A DNA stretch of 64,000 nt from Solea solea (lineage: Eukaryota > Chordata > Actinopteri > Pleuronectiformes > Soleidae): NCBI RefSeq assembly GCF_958295425.1, contig NC_081146.1:26109264-26173263 (forward strand), written 5' to 3'. Positions 55,534-64,000 of the stretch are shown here, piece after piece; position 1 is the stretch's first letter; every line of letters begins with the position of its first letter. The notes beneath the pieces are model-generated. The model made no database searches. It was not told the DNA's origin and saw nothing but the letters and a program-made list of their open reading frames with translations. The position numbers were made by a program, and so were the translations under genes.

Positions 55534-56202
55534 ATGGAAAACTACACCAAAGCGCGAACGGTGGAGCAGCCATCTGTCTGTCCGTTCCCTGACCTCGCCC
55601 CGGACACGCCGGAGATCCGCGTCAAGGACGGCAGCAAGATCCGCAACCTGCTGCGCTTCGCCCTGAGCCGCATGGAGGCCAAACCTCCAGCAGCCGAAGA
55701 GACGGGACAACCTGCGCCCGAGGAGGTGGGCGTGGCTGTGGCGGGACAACAGGAACCCGCGAGCCCCCCGCTCTGCAAACAGGTCGTCTTCACCGCCAGC
55801 GGTAAAGGCGTCTCCAAGGCTATCACCTGTGCTGAGATCGTGAAGCGGCGTGTGAAGGGGCTGCACCAGCTCACCAGGCTGCTGCACAGCTCTGTGGTGG
55901 AGGAGTGGGAGCCACTGGAGCCCGACGCCGGCCTCGACGGCCTCACCGTCAACAGGAAGCTGCCCGCCATCTGGATCCTCCTCTCTGTCGAGCCGCTTGA
56001 CGCCAGAGAACCCGGGTACCAGGCGCCGGGTAGATACGACGCCCTGTGGGCTCAGTCGTCCAGCAGAGAGGAGAGTGGAGGCGTCACAGGACAGAGGCCA
56101 GGACACCGGAGGAAGAGAGGAGGAGGAGGAGGAGAAGGAGGGAGAGGGAGAGGAAGAGGAAAAGGCCCCGGGCGTCAGGGAAGCCGGAGCAGAGACAAAT
56201 GA
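55534..56202 (+). CDS. rpp25l: Ribonuclease P/MRP protein subunit p25-like (Alba domain)
   Basis: A 222-residue intronless coding region. Rpp25-type Alba proteins pair with Rpp20 and bind the P3 arm of RNase P and RNase MRP RNA in the nucleus and nucleolus, in tRNA and rRNA processing. Family signatures are RVKDGSKIRNLLRFAL (residues 29-44), VVFTASGKGVSKAITCAEIV (84-103), KRRVKGLHQLTRLL and the C-terminal PLDAREPGYQAPG. The LDGLTVNRKLPAIWILL stretch is closer to RPP25L than RPP25. Residues about 48-80 form a Pro/Glu-rich insert absent from mammalian RPP25L (about 163 aa), and the tail (from about 193) is Gly/Arg-rich. A TCTGTAG acceptor abuts the ATG, so the 5' UTR is probably spliced from an exon upstream. 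Confidence 0.88.
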   Translation: MENYTKARTVEQPSVCPFPDLAPDTPEIRVKDGSKIRNLLRFALSRMEAKPPAAEETGQPAPEEVGVAVAGQQEPASPPLCKQVVFTASGKGVSKAITCAEIVKRRVKGLHQLTRLLHSSVVEEWEPLEPDAGLDGLTVNRKLPAIWILLSVEPLDAREPGYQAPGRYDALWAQSSSREESGGVTGQRPGHRRKRGGGGGEGGRGRGRGKGPGRQGSRSRDK

Positions 56203-56564
56203 GCTAATTCAGATTCTTTATAAACTGTGTGTGACCATGAAGAAGTTAGTTTATTGATATTATTATTATGGTTGAACAATTCATTGTTTTGTAAATCCAA
56301 AGCAGTTATAAATCGCATAAAGGCTGCGATTTATTCATTCATTTTTATATATATGTCAGTTAAAATGCAATGCTTTAATTGTCATCCTTACATTAGAGTT
56401 CATATTTCTGATGGTGTCTGAATTAGTCGGGAACTCGTTTGGTCCACAAACCAAAAACATTCAGTTTGAGTGAGTTTGACTGTTCAGCTGAACATTGGAC
56501 TGCCTTCTCATGCAGTTGATAAACCACCACGTTATGTGGTAAGTTTGTATCACTGCGGTCAATC

Positions 56565-57050
56565 CAGATCTGCAACTAACGATTTCGTTCATAATGGATT
56601 CATCTGTTGATTATTTTCTTTATGAATTGATTAGTTTGGTCCATAAAATGTTTGCCCAAACTAATGATGTTTCTCAAATGTCTTGTTTTTGTCCACAAAC
56701 ACAGAATGATTCAGTTTGAATGATTTATTTGTTTTATGGAGCAAAGAAACCTGGAAATGTTCTTTTTAATTGCTTTTCAACTGACAACACCAGAGCTGCA
56801 ACAATTACTACACTATTTTTATTATAGATTAAGAGGTTTGAGTGTTTTTTAATAATTAAAACCAGTTTCTGTGATTTTTCAGCGTCTTAAATGTGAATAT
56901 TTTCTGGTTTCTTTGCTCCTTAAAACAAAGAAATCATTAAATCTGAATCATTTCCACTGATCAACATTTTTTGGACCAAATAAGTACTGGATTATGAAAA
57001 TAATTGTTACTTGTTGATTTTGATCTATTGACTAAAAGTGAATAGATTTG
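56565..57050. mobile_element. hAT-type MITE fragments, two head-to-head pieces
   Basis: The left piece starts with CTGCAACTAACGATTTCGTT. The right piece has GTGATTTTTCAGCGTCTTAA reading the opposite way. Together they fill much of the gap between the RNase P subunit gene and the receptor gene. Confidence 0.5.
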
Positions 57051-57785
57051 AAAAGCTGAAAAAGTTTTATCAATTTTTAATTTAAATTATGTTTTTTTTA
57101 ATGTATTTTTAGTTTGTAAATGTGGGTGAAATTGATTTAAATTAACTTATACCATTTATTTTGTCATTTGGACTTAAATGTAGTAAAATTGAGGAAAACT
57201 ACAGTATGTATCACAGTTTGTTGTGATGTTAGCATCGATGCTGTTGCGTGTTTTCAGTGTCTGTTAATTTAATATAGGGTGTCCTAAATTATGGTGCATT
57301 CACCGTTGAATTGCGTCTATTTTATTTCTTATTTTACACACTTAAGTAATGTTTTATAGCTTTGTAGCTTCAATAAAATACTTATTTTATGAACTTTGTC
57401 CAGGAACTGCATGTGAGAATAAGCCTATTGGAATATTAACCAAACAAATAAGTAAAGATTCCTGATCGAATAAAGAGTTTAAAAGTAAATGTTTGAACTC
57501 TAATCATCAAATTACAAAACGTATTTAATCGTAAACCCAACAAAAGCTGGATCCTCTGCTCAAAGGTGTAGATTTTCAGAGTTTAGCTTGACGCTGCAGC
57601 AGAAATCAGAGGTTTCAGGTCTTCAGGATTGTTGTGGTGGTGACATGTTGTGTTGACGTTGATCCTTTTATCTCCTCAGTTGAACTTTCAGCGTCTTACA
57701 GGACAAGAGGATTAGATTTTCTCTGCAGCAGCAGGAGGAGGAAGAGGATCAGAGCCGAGCACTCGACTCACAGCAGAGAGTGGAG

Positions 57786-60700
57786 ATGTGTGGACGCCTC
57801 CTCCTGCTGCTGCTGGTCCTGGTCCTGGTGCTGGCCCACGGGCTGGCGGTCGACCTGCTCCAGGCTCAGGTACGACACCCTCTGCCGGTACTGTGGATGA
57901 TGCCGGTGGACTCTGGGTCAGGGAGCCAAAACCTGACGGCCGGTGTAGGTTCAGCCATCAGAATGGCTCTGCAGGACCTGAAGAAACAACCAGCACCACT
58001 GGGAAACTACGAGATCCAGCTCCACCTGGTGGACTCACAGGTTTGACTCAGACAGAGGTTCCTGATGGACTCTAATAGATTCCTGATAGACGGCTGAAAG
58101 ATTCCTGGAAAATCTCCACTAGATTCCCAATAGATCCCAAATAGACTCTTGCTAGACAGCTGATAGATCCCTGATTGACTCTCGGTAGATTACCCAAAAG
58201 ACTGACGGACGTGTGATACCCTCCTGATGTGGGTCCTGAGAGACTTTGTTACGCTCCCAATGCATTCACAATATTCCTGATTTCATCCTCATTATCCACA
58301 AGAGAATTCCTGATAGACTCCTCACACTCTTCAGAGGTTCTTGATCATGTTTGGAAAGTCTTTTGTCCCAAAAGATGCCGCATATACCACGATAGATTCC
58401 TGGTATGATCTGTTACCATGGAGACGGTGGGGGTTTATGACTAATGTCGCCTTGTTATCGTCTTGTTCTGCAGTGTGATCCTGCCAAATCACTCAAAGCT
58501 CTGTTTGACACCATGTGGGAGGGGCCAAAGTACCTACTGGTGTTTGGAGGGGTGTGTCCATCTGTGACCACGATCATCACGCACGCTCTGCCCGCTCTCA
58601 ACCTGGTGCAGGTACTGATCTAGTCCACAGGTTCACATCCTCAGACCAGACCATTCAAAGACCAGGTAAAAGACCAGGTTCACAACCAGAGACCGTGTAC
58701 CCATTCAAAGACCAGATCCACAACCAGAGACCATGTACACATTCAAAGACCAGGTCAAAGACCAGGTCTACAACCAGAGACCATGTACACATTCAAAGAC
58801 CAGGTCTACAACCAGAGACCATGTACACATTCAAAGACCAGGTCTACAACCAGAGACCATGTACACATTCAAAGACCAGGTTCACAACCAGAGACCTTGT
58901 ACGCATTCAAAGACCAGGTCAAAGACCAGGTCCACAACCAGAGACCATTTACCATGTAGGCACACACCACTAGACAAAGTCCAAATTCAAAGACCAGGTC
59001 TGCACTGATCCATCACCTTGTGTTGACACACGTGTCCTCTGATGTCACAGGTGTCTTTCGCAGACACGTCACCCAGTCTTGCTAACAGGAAGTGGTACAG
59101 GAACCTGTTCAGCCTGATGCCGTCGGATCGCGTCGTGAACCAGGCCGCGGTCAAACTGCTGCAGCGCTACCAGTGGGCGAGAGTGGGCGTTGTCACACAG
59201 GAGACGCCCCGCCTCTCCCAGGTGATGCCGGTGACCTCCTGACCTTTCCTCTGACTCCACAGTGTTCACGTGTTTAAGAAAGTCTCTGTCCCTGCAGATG
59301 AAGACGGATCTGCTGCGACAGCTGCTGAAGACTGACGTCCACGCTGTTTCCACACAGAGTCTTTCTAACGACGTGTGCAGCAGTCTGCGGAGGCTGAAGG
59401 TGTGGTTGTATGTTTTTGTGAAGTGTGGTTGTATGAGGCAGTAATTCATAGTCATGTAAGAATCAGCCTGAGCCCAGAATGTCCGGGTTTAGGGTTCAGG
59501 TCCCTCAACAAGAACGTGGTTGAAGTCGGAGCGACCTCCCCAACCCTGATATGGGATTCCACAATGACGGTCATCACACTAACACTGCTACTTTTGTTCT
59601 GTATTTGTTTCACAGTAAATCAGTCGTACACATAGTAATGTTTAATTTATTTTACTACGTTTTTTGTGTGCGCAAAATGACTTATTGACTTACTGATTAT
59701 TGTTATTAACTGGTATTCATGGCCCAGGGAACATGTCATGATGTTGTTTTTCCCAATGTAAGTAAAACACGGCATCATTCTCAGTGAAAACAAAGCTGCC
59801 AGTGGGAAAACAAGGAAAAACGGATTTTAGGCACTTAACAAAAGACTCTGAAACTGAAGTTTGTAAACCACTCACTCTCCCACACCAAACCTCATAGAGA
59901 AAATCAGTGATTTTAACATCACACACACACACACAGGTGTTGTTGATCCACTGCTGCCTCCATCACTAAGTTCAAATGTCTTATTTTGATGAATTTGGTG
60001 TTTGAAAACCTTCGTTCAGATTGACCTCAGTGACACAAAGTGACCACACGAGGCAGCAGACGACCAGCAGCTCCTGTGTCCCTCCGAGCTAAAATCACTG
60101 ATTTTCTCCATGGACTTTGGTGTGGGAGAGTGAGTGGTTTACAAACTTACTCAGTTTCCTGTATAACAATGAGATAAAGACGTGAACATGTTCTTGAAAA
60201 TATCATAACAGAAGGGGGCGCTCACAGCACAGTCAGTGCTGATTACCCACACAACCACACCAAACTATTCCTTTAAAATGACAGCGTTTGTGTCGCAGGA
60301 TCATGACGTTCACATCGTCATCGCACACGTTGAGGAAGATTTAGTTTCTGAGCTTTTCTGCTGCGTAAGTTCATCACATCATCATTCATTCATTCATTCC
60401 CTTAAACATTAGCACATGTTTGATGATGTCATCCCCCTCAGGTTTACAGGCTGAACCTGTTCGGACCTCAGTACCAGTGGATCGTCTTCGACAGCGGGAC
60501 GGCGGGCTGGAGGCTCGGGTGGCGAGCGTCGGCGTGTGAGCTCAACAGTCTCGCGATGGCGGCAGACGGATCCATCAGACTGCAGATCACAGCGCTCGCC
60601 AACGCCAACACGCCGGGCGTCTCAGGACGGGTCAGACACTCAGACCACCACACCAGTCAGTGTGTGAGTGCTGGTGTTTAAACAGTGACCTTTGACCTGC

Positions 60701-61063
60701 AGACACCCCAGAACTTCCTGGACTCCTACCTCGGACAGCTGGTTCAGGAGGGGTCAGAGGTCAGCTCCCTCCACGCATTCGCCTACGACAGCGTGTGGGT
60801 GGCCGCCACGGCTCTGGGTCACGTGATGGAGGCGGTGAAGCGGCGTCAGAAGTACGGCATTCAGAGAAACGTGACGGTCAGCGGCGAGGAGGAGGAGGAG
60901 GAGGAGGAAGAGGAGGAGCAGAGGATGTTGCTGGACGCCATCAAGAGGACGAGGTTTGATGGAGTCACGGTGAGAACGATCGCAAGTGAAACACGACAAG
61001 AAAACATACATATATACTGTACATATATGTGTATGTATATATATATATACATACACATATATA

Positions 61064-61103
<40 letters not shown>

Positions 61104-61414
61104 CACATGTGTATGTATATATATACATACATATATGTGTATAGTATATATTTGTACACACGTTTGTTTTTCAGGGAGAAGTTCGGTTTAGAAACGGAGA
61201 GCGAATGTCGACCATTGAGCTGATTCAGTTTCAAGGTGATTTCACTGATGTTAAAAAAGACTATGTCACATGATTGATCACATGTACAGTACAGTGTGTC
61301 TCTGCGTGTGTGTGTGTGTGTGTGTGTCCTCAGACAGCAGTGGTGTGTTAGTGGGTCTCTTCTCCACAGTCACAGAGCAGCTGCATCTGCACGATCACCT
61401 GCTCAAGTTCAAAG
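57786..61414 (+). CDS. GABBR2-like ectodomain exons (signal peptide and Venus flytrap module)
   Basis: Nine exons encode the extracellular part. Cysteines at the positions conserved in GABBR2 are all visible: VDSQ-CDPAK, GGVCPSV, NDVCSSL, ELFCCVY and SACELN. The segment corresponding to the GABBR2 loop after QYQWI is replaced by an unrelated FDSGTAGWRLGWRAS. Exon 60703-60969 contains an 11-Glu run (residues about 369-379) after KRRQKYGIQRNVTVSG. Exon phases are 0 up to 60969 and then 1. Confidence 0.8.
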
Positions 61415-64000
61415 GTCAGGAATCAAAACTGAAATCCTTTATTTTGAAAAGGAACCATCACAGGTCTGATGACTTTTATTTTGAAATCTAATCTCCGTGA
61501 TAAACTGCTCGTTCATATTTTACTTTCATTGTGTTCAGTTTTAAGCCATGACCTTTGACCTCTATGTCAGTGTGAACTGGATGAATGATGTCACTGTGGT
61601 GCTGCAGGTGTGACACCAGCCACAGACCACACCCTGGTACGTCTGCAGCGCCTCCATGTGACCGTCCTGCTGTACTGCATCGTGTCCTCTGCTGCAGCTG
61701 TGACCGTCTTCATCACTCTGCTCGTCCTCTGCTTCGTCATCATCAGTGGAAGACTCTGGTCAGTGTGTTTGTGTGTGTGTGTGTGTGTGAACTCTCACTG
61801 ATGACATGTCTCTCTCTCTCTGTATCTGTCTCACCCTCAGGCTTCTGGGGTCCAGCAGCAGAACCCAGGACGTGCTGCTCCTGCTGGGCCTCCTGCTCTC
61901 CTCCTCCTCAGTCGTGCTCTCTGGTCTGGACGGAGTGTCAGTGTCTGAGTGGACGTTTGAACTTCTCTGCTCCGTCAGTTCAACTAACGTCATGTTACAA
62001 AAACAGAGTTTGAGCAAAATTAACAAAGGTCTCACTTCATGAAATCTACGTCACTTTAAGTCTACGATATCTTCAAAACATGTTCACGTCTTTATCTCAC
62101 TGTTACACAGACTTTTCCAACAGGAAACTGAAGTTTGTAAACCACTCACTCTCCCACACCGAAGACCATAGAGAAAATCAGTGATTTTAACATCACACAC
62201 ACACACACACAGGAGTTGTTGATCCACTGCTGCCTCCATCACTAAGTTCAAATGTCTTATTTTGTCTATTCTGTATTAGAAAACACAAAAGTCTGGATTG
62301 ACCTCTGTGACACAAAGTGACCACACGAGGCAGCAGAAGACCAGCAGCTCTTGTGTCTCCGCCAGCAAAAATCACTGATTTTCTCTCTGAGGTTTGGTGT
62401 GGGAGAGTGAGTGGTTTACACACTTCAGTTTCCTGTTGGAAAAGTCTGTCTTACAGTGAGATAAAGACGTGAACATGTTTTGAAGACATCGAAGACTTAA
62501 ACTGACGTAGATTTCATGAAGTGAGACCTTTGTTAAGAGGCCAAAGTTTGTGTAGGATGAAGTCATTGAACCGTCTCCACGGTAACCTCTGTCCTCTCAG
62601 GTTCGTCTGTGGACGTTGTCCGTGGGTCACACTGTAGTCTTTGCTGTGTTGCTCTCCAAAACATGGACGCTCTACTTTCTCCACAGAGTCAAACAGAAGG
62701 TAGATCCCAACACACACCAATACTGCTGTTGAAGGTCATGTGACGTCGTTGTTGTTGTTGTTGTTGTTGTGTTTCCAGCAGCAGCAGAGTTGTCGTGTTC
62801 TGCTCTGGATTTTCCTGCTAGATGCGTTTGTTTTGACCTGCTGGCAGATCCTGGACCCGCTCAGACGGGTGGAGCTGCAGCATCGCTCACAGGTAAATAG
62901 GGTCGGATGATCTCTTGCAGGAAGGTGGCGCTGTTCTCTCAGAATAAACATTTCTCCGTGTTTCAGAGCGACTCTGCCGACCCCGGCGTCCTCACACAGC
63001 CGTTCTCTGAACACTGCAGCAGCACAAACATGGAGCTGTGGCTCACCGCCGTGTGTGGATACAAAGGCCCCCTGCTGGTCAGTGCTGACGCAGCACGTGT
63101 GCAGCCCCCGCTGGTCTACAGCAATAAATAATAAGTTTGTGTCTTCAGGGTCTGGGATGTTTTCTGGCCTGGAACATCAGGTCTGTGGAGACGAACCGTC
63201 CTGGCGTCTCCGGCCGACGTCTCACGCCGAGCGTATTTGCTGTGGCGGCGTTCAGCGCGTCAGGGGCCACGGCGTCTCTGCTGACGACCCACAATCCTCC
63301 TCTTCAGTTCTGTGTGAGCAGCGGCCTCATCCTCAGCTGCAACGTCTTCATCCTGACCTCCATGTTTGCTCCGACAGTCAGAGTCTTCTTTGTTTCCACA
63401 TCAGTTTTTAACTCTTAACATTTCAACCACCAGTGGACTGAAGAGTCTCACGCCACGTTTCTGTCACGTGTTGGTAGATTTTAAACGTGTGGATGAACCG
63501 TGGCGGTGATGATGATGATGATGGTGGAGGTGGAGGTGGACAGCAGCAGGATGAAGCTGCCTCAGAGGAAGGCGACAAACAGTCGAGCAGGTTAAACACA
63601 CAGCTGAAGAGTCGAAACGCACAGGTGAGGAAACGGAAACGATAAACGCGTTCATTTTACGAAGCGGGACCGCCAAGATGGACGCCAAATTCAAAATGAG
63701 GTCATGGTCCCAGTGGACTTTTTTGTTCGTCCTGGGCTGTGACAAGTTCCCACCAAGTTTTGTGAAATTCGATGCAACTTCATTTCGGCTTGCTCCCTAC
63801 ATTGTTAACAATGTGGAGATGAACCCTAACCCTAACCCTATAGCGCCCCCTGCCTTTTTCGCTTTTATTTTCTTTTTAGCGCCCCCTGCCTTTTAAACTA
63901 AGTACTGAGAAAGTTCTTTCATGCTTCTTTGCAGCTCAACGTAGAAATAGAAAGTGTAACGACGCAGCTGTGCAAGGCGACCGAGGCGAGAACAAAAAAC
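57786..64000 (+). CDS. Divergent GABA-B receptor subunit 2-like class C GPCR (3' end beyond window)
   Basis: Seventeen in-frame exons: 57786-58040, 58474-58611, 59051-59221, 59298-59399, 60299-60364, 60442-60630, 60703-60969, 61175-61235, 61334-61414, 61608-61758, 61841-61973, 62601-62699, 62779-62892, 62967-63077, 63149-63376, 63478-63624, 63935-64000 (about 793 codons so far). Order: Leu-rich signal peptide, Venus flytrap module, seven membrane helices, acidic linker, coiled-coil start (NVEIESVTTQL). Landmarks shared with GABBR2 are VFGGVCPSV, LNLVQVSFA, FCC, SGLDGVSVSEWTFELLC, LSKTW, CWQILDPLRR, EHCSSTNMELW, YKGPLLGLGCFLAW and PPLQFC. GABBR2 carries G-protein coupling and partners GABBR1 at the plasma membrane. 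Divergence is marked in the ectodomain, so this is a paralogue or fast lineage rather than the conserved orthologue; ligand and partner cannot be inferred. Confidence 0.85.
58636..59005. repeat. 38-bp minisatellite in receptor intron 2
   Basis: About nine copies of ATTCAAAGACCAGGTCTACA followed by ACCAGAGACCATGTACAC, with one shortened AAGACCAGGTC insertion in some units. It occupies most of the intron between exons 58474-58611 and 59051-59221. Confidence 0.88.
59830..60210. mobile_element. Fold-back MITE family A, copy in receptor intron 4
   Basis: Arms at about 59850-59920 and 60085-60160. The loop holds CCATCACTAAGTTCAAATGT and GTGACCACACGAGGCAGCAG. It lies between exons 59298-59399 and 60299-60364 of the GABBR2-like gene. 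Confidence 0.7.
61009..61153. repeat. (TA)n/(CATA)n microsatellite, self-complementary
   Basis: Blocks of TATATATA, TACATACA and their inverses (GTATGTATAT) in the receptor intron between exons 60703-60969 and 61175-61235. It ends about 20 bp before the acceptor. Confidence 0.88.
61608..64000 (+). CDS. GABBR2-like seven-helix region and C-terminal coiled-coil start
   Basis: TM1 lies in 61608-61758 (HVTVLLYCIVSSAAAVTVFI), TM2 in 61841-61973, TM3 in 62601-62699, TM4 in 62779-62892, TM5 spans 62967-63077 and 63149 onward, and TM6 and TM7 are in 63149-63376. Exon 63478-63624 encodes a cytoplasmic linker with Asp and Gly runs (coded by gat and ggtgga repeats). The last exon, cut by the window edge, begins the coiled coil that in GABBR2 pairs with GABBR1. 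The acceptor at 62771-62784 is a CAGCAGCAGCAG tandem. Confidence 0.8.
62020..62536. mobile_element. Fold-back MITE family A, longest copy (receptor intron 11)
   Basis: The 517-bp unit begins TTAACAAAGGTCTCACTTCA and ends in the inverse TGAAGTGAGACCTTTGTTAA, so terminal inverted repeats extend for roughly 150 bp on each side with some mismatches. It is the best copy for defining the family ends. It fills most of the intron between exons 61841-61973 and 62601-62699. Confidence 0.75.

Noticed and set aside
55501..56106. 201-codon minus-strand frame opposite the RNase P subunit gene
   Set aside because: It is the antisense shadow of a GC-rich coding region and shows no domain.
63822..63841. Telomere-like CCCTAA repeat, three units
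   Set aside because: Too short to be an interstitial telomere. It lies in an ordinary intron of the receptor gene and three units can arise by chance.

Overview
The window looks like teleost fish nuclear DNA. It carries vertebrate genes split by short GT-AG introns, many GT/CA and AT microsatellites, and compact fish-type hAT MITEs, tRNA-derived SINEs and a Bel/Pao LTR retrotransposon. No species can be named from the sequence alone.

Region 1 (12-27,063, minus strand) is a complete-looking collagen VI gene of the alpha4/alpha5/alpha6 type. I could join 37 coding exons whose phases all agree, giving 7,794 coding bases (2,597 residues plus stop). In order the protein has a signal peptide, nine N-terminal von Willebrand A (vWA) domains (eight on one exon each, the ninth on three), a roughly 340-residue Gly-X-Y helix on 19 short exons, a 12-nt microexon, two C-terminal vWA domains and a short tail ending in (Gly-Gly-Gly-Gln)4. 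Mammalian alpha4-6 chains, as I recall them, have seven N-terminal vWA domains, so this chain appears to have two more. The introns hold fold-back elements, a LINE 3' fragment and several tandem repeats.

Region 2 (27-54 kb) is mostly intergenic and repeat-rich. It holds a tRNA-type SINE, an internally deleted hAT element with an 8-bp target duplication (33,203-34,100), a 480-bp minisatellite, and a young LTR retrotransposon (37,494-43,551) with 393-bp LTRs differing at one noticed base, flanked by CACAC. Its minus-strand ORF of about 1,370 codons keeps the start of gag, the RNase H region and integrase, but the protease and reverse transcriptase are missing and a coiled-coil, tandemly repeated segment stands in their place. 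Further on are a decayed 28S rRNA fragment, an intact hAT MITE with perfect 8-bp target duplications, and tentative exons of an unidentified minus-strand gene starting at 53,950.

Region 3 (55.5-56.2 kb, plus strand) is an intronless coding region for an Alba-family RNase P/MRP subunit of the Rpp25/Rpp25L type.

Region 4 (57,786 to the right edge, plus strand) is a divergent class C GPCR of the GABA-B receptor subunit 2 family. Seventeen exons were joined in frame: signal peptide, Venus flytrap module with the expected cysteines, seven membrane helices and the start of a C-terminal coiled coil. It runs off the window. One palindromic MITE family recurs throughout, including in introns of both the collagen and the receptor genes. 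The genes show no functional link beyond being neighbours.
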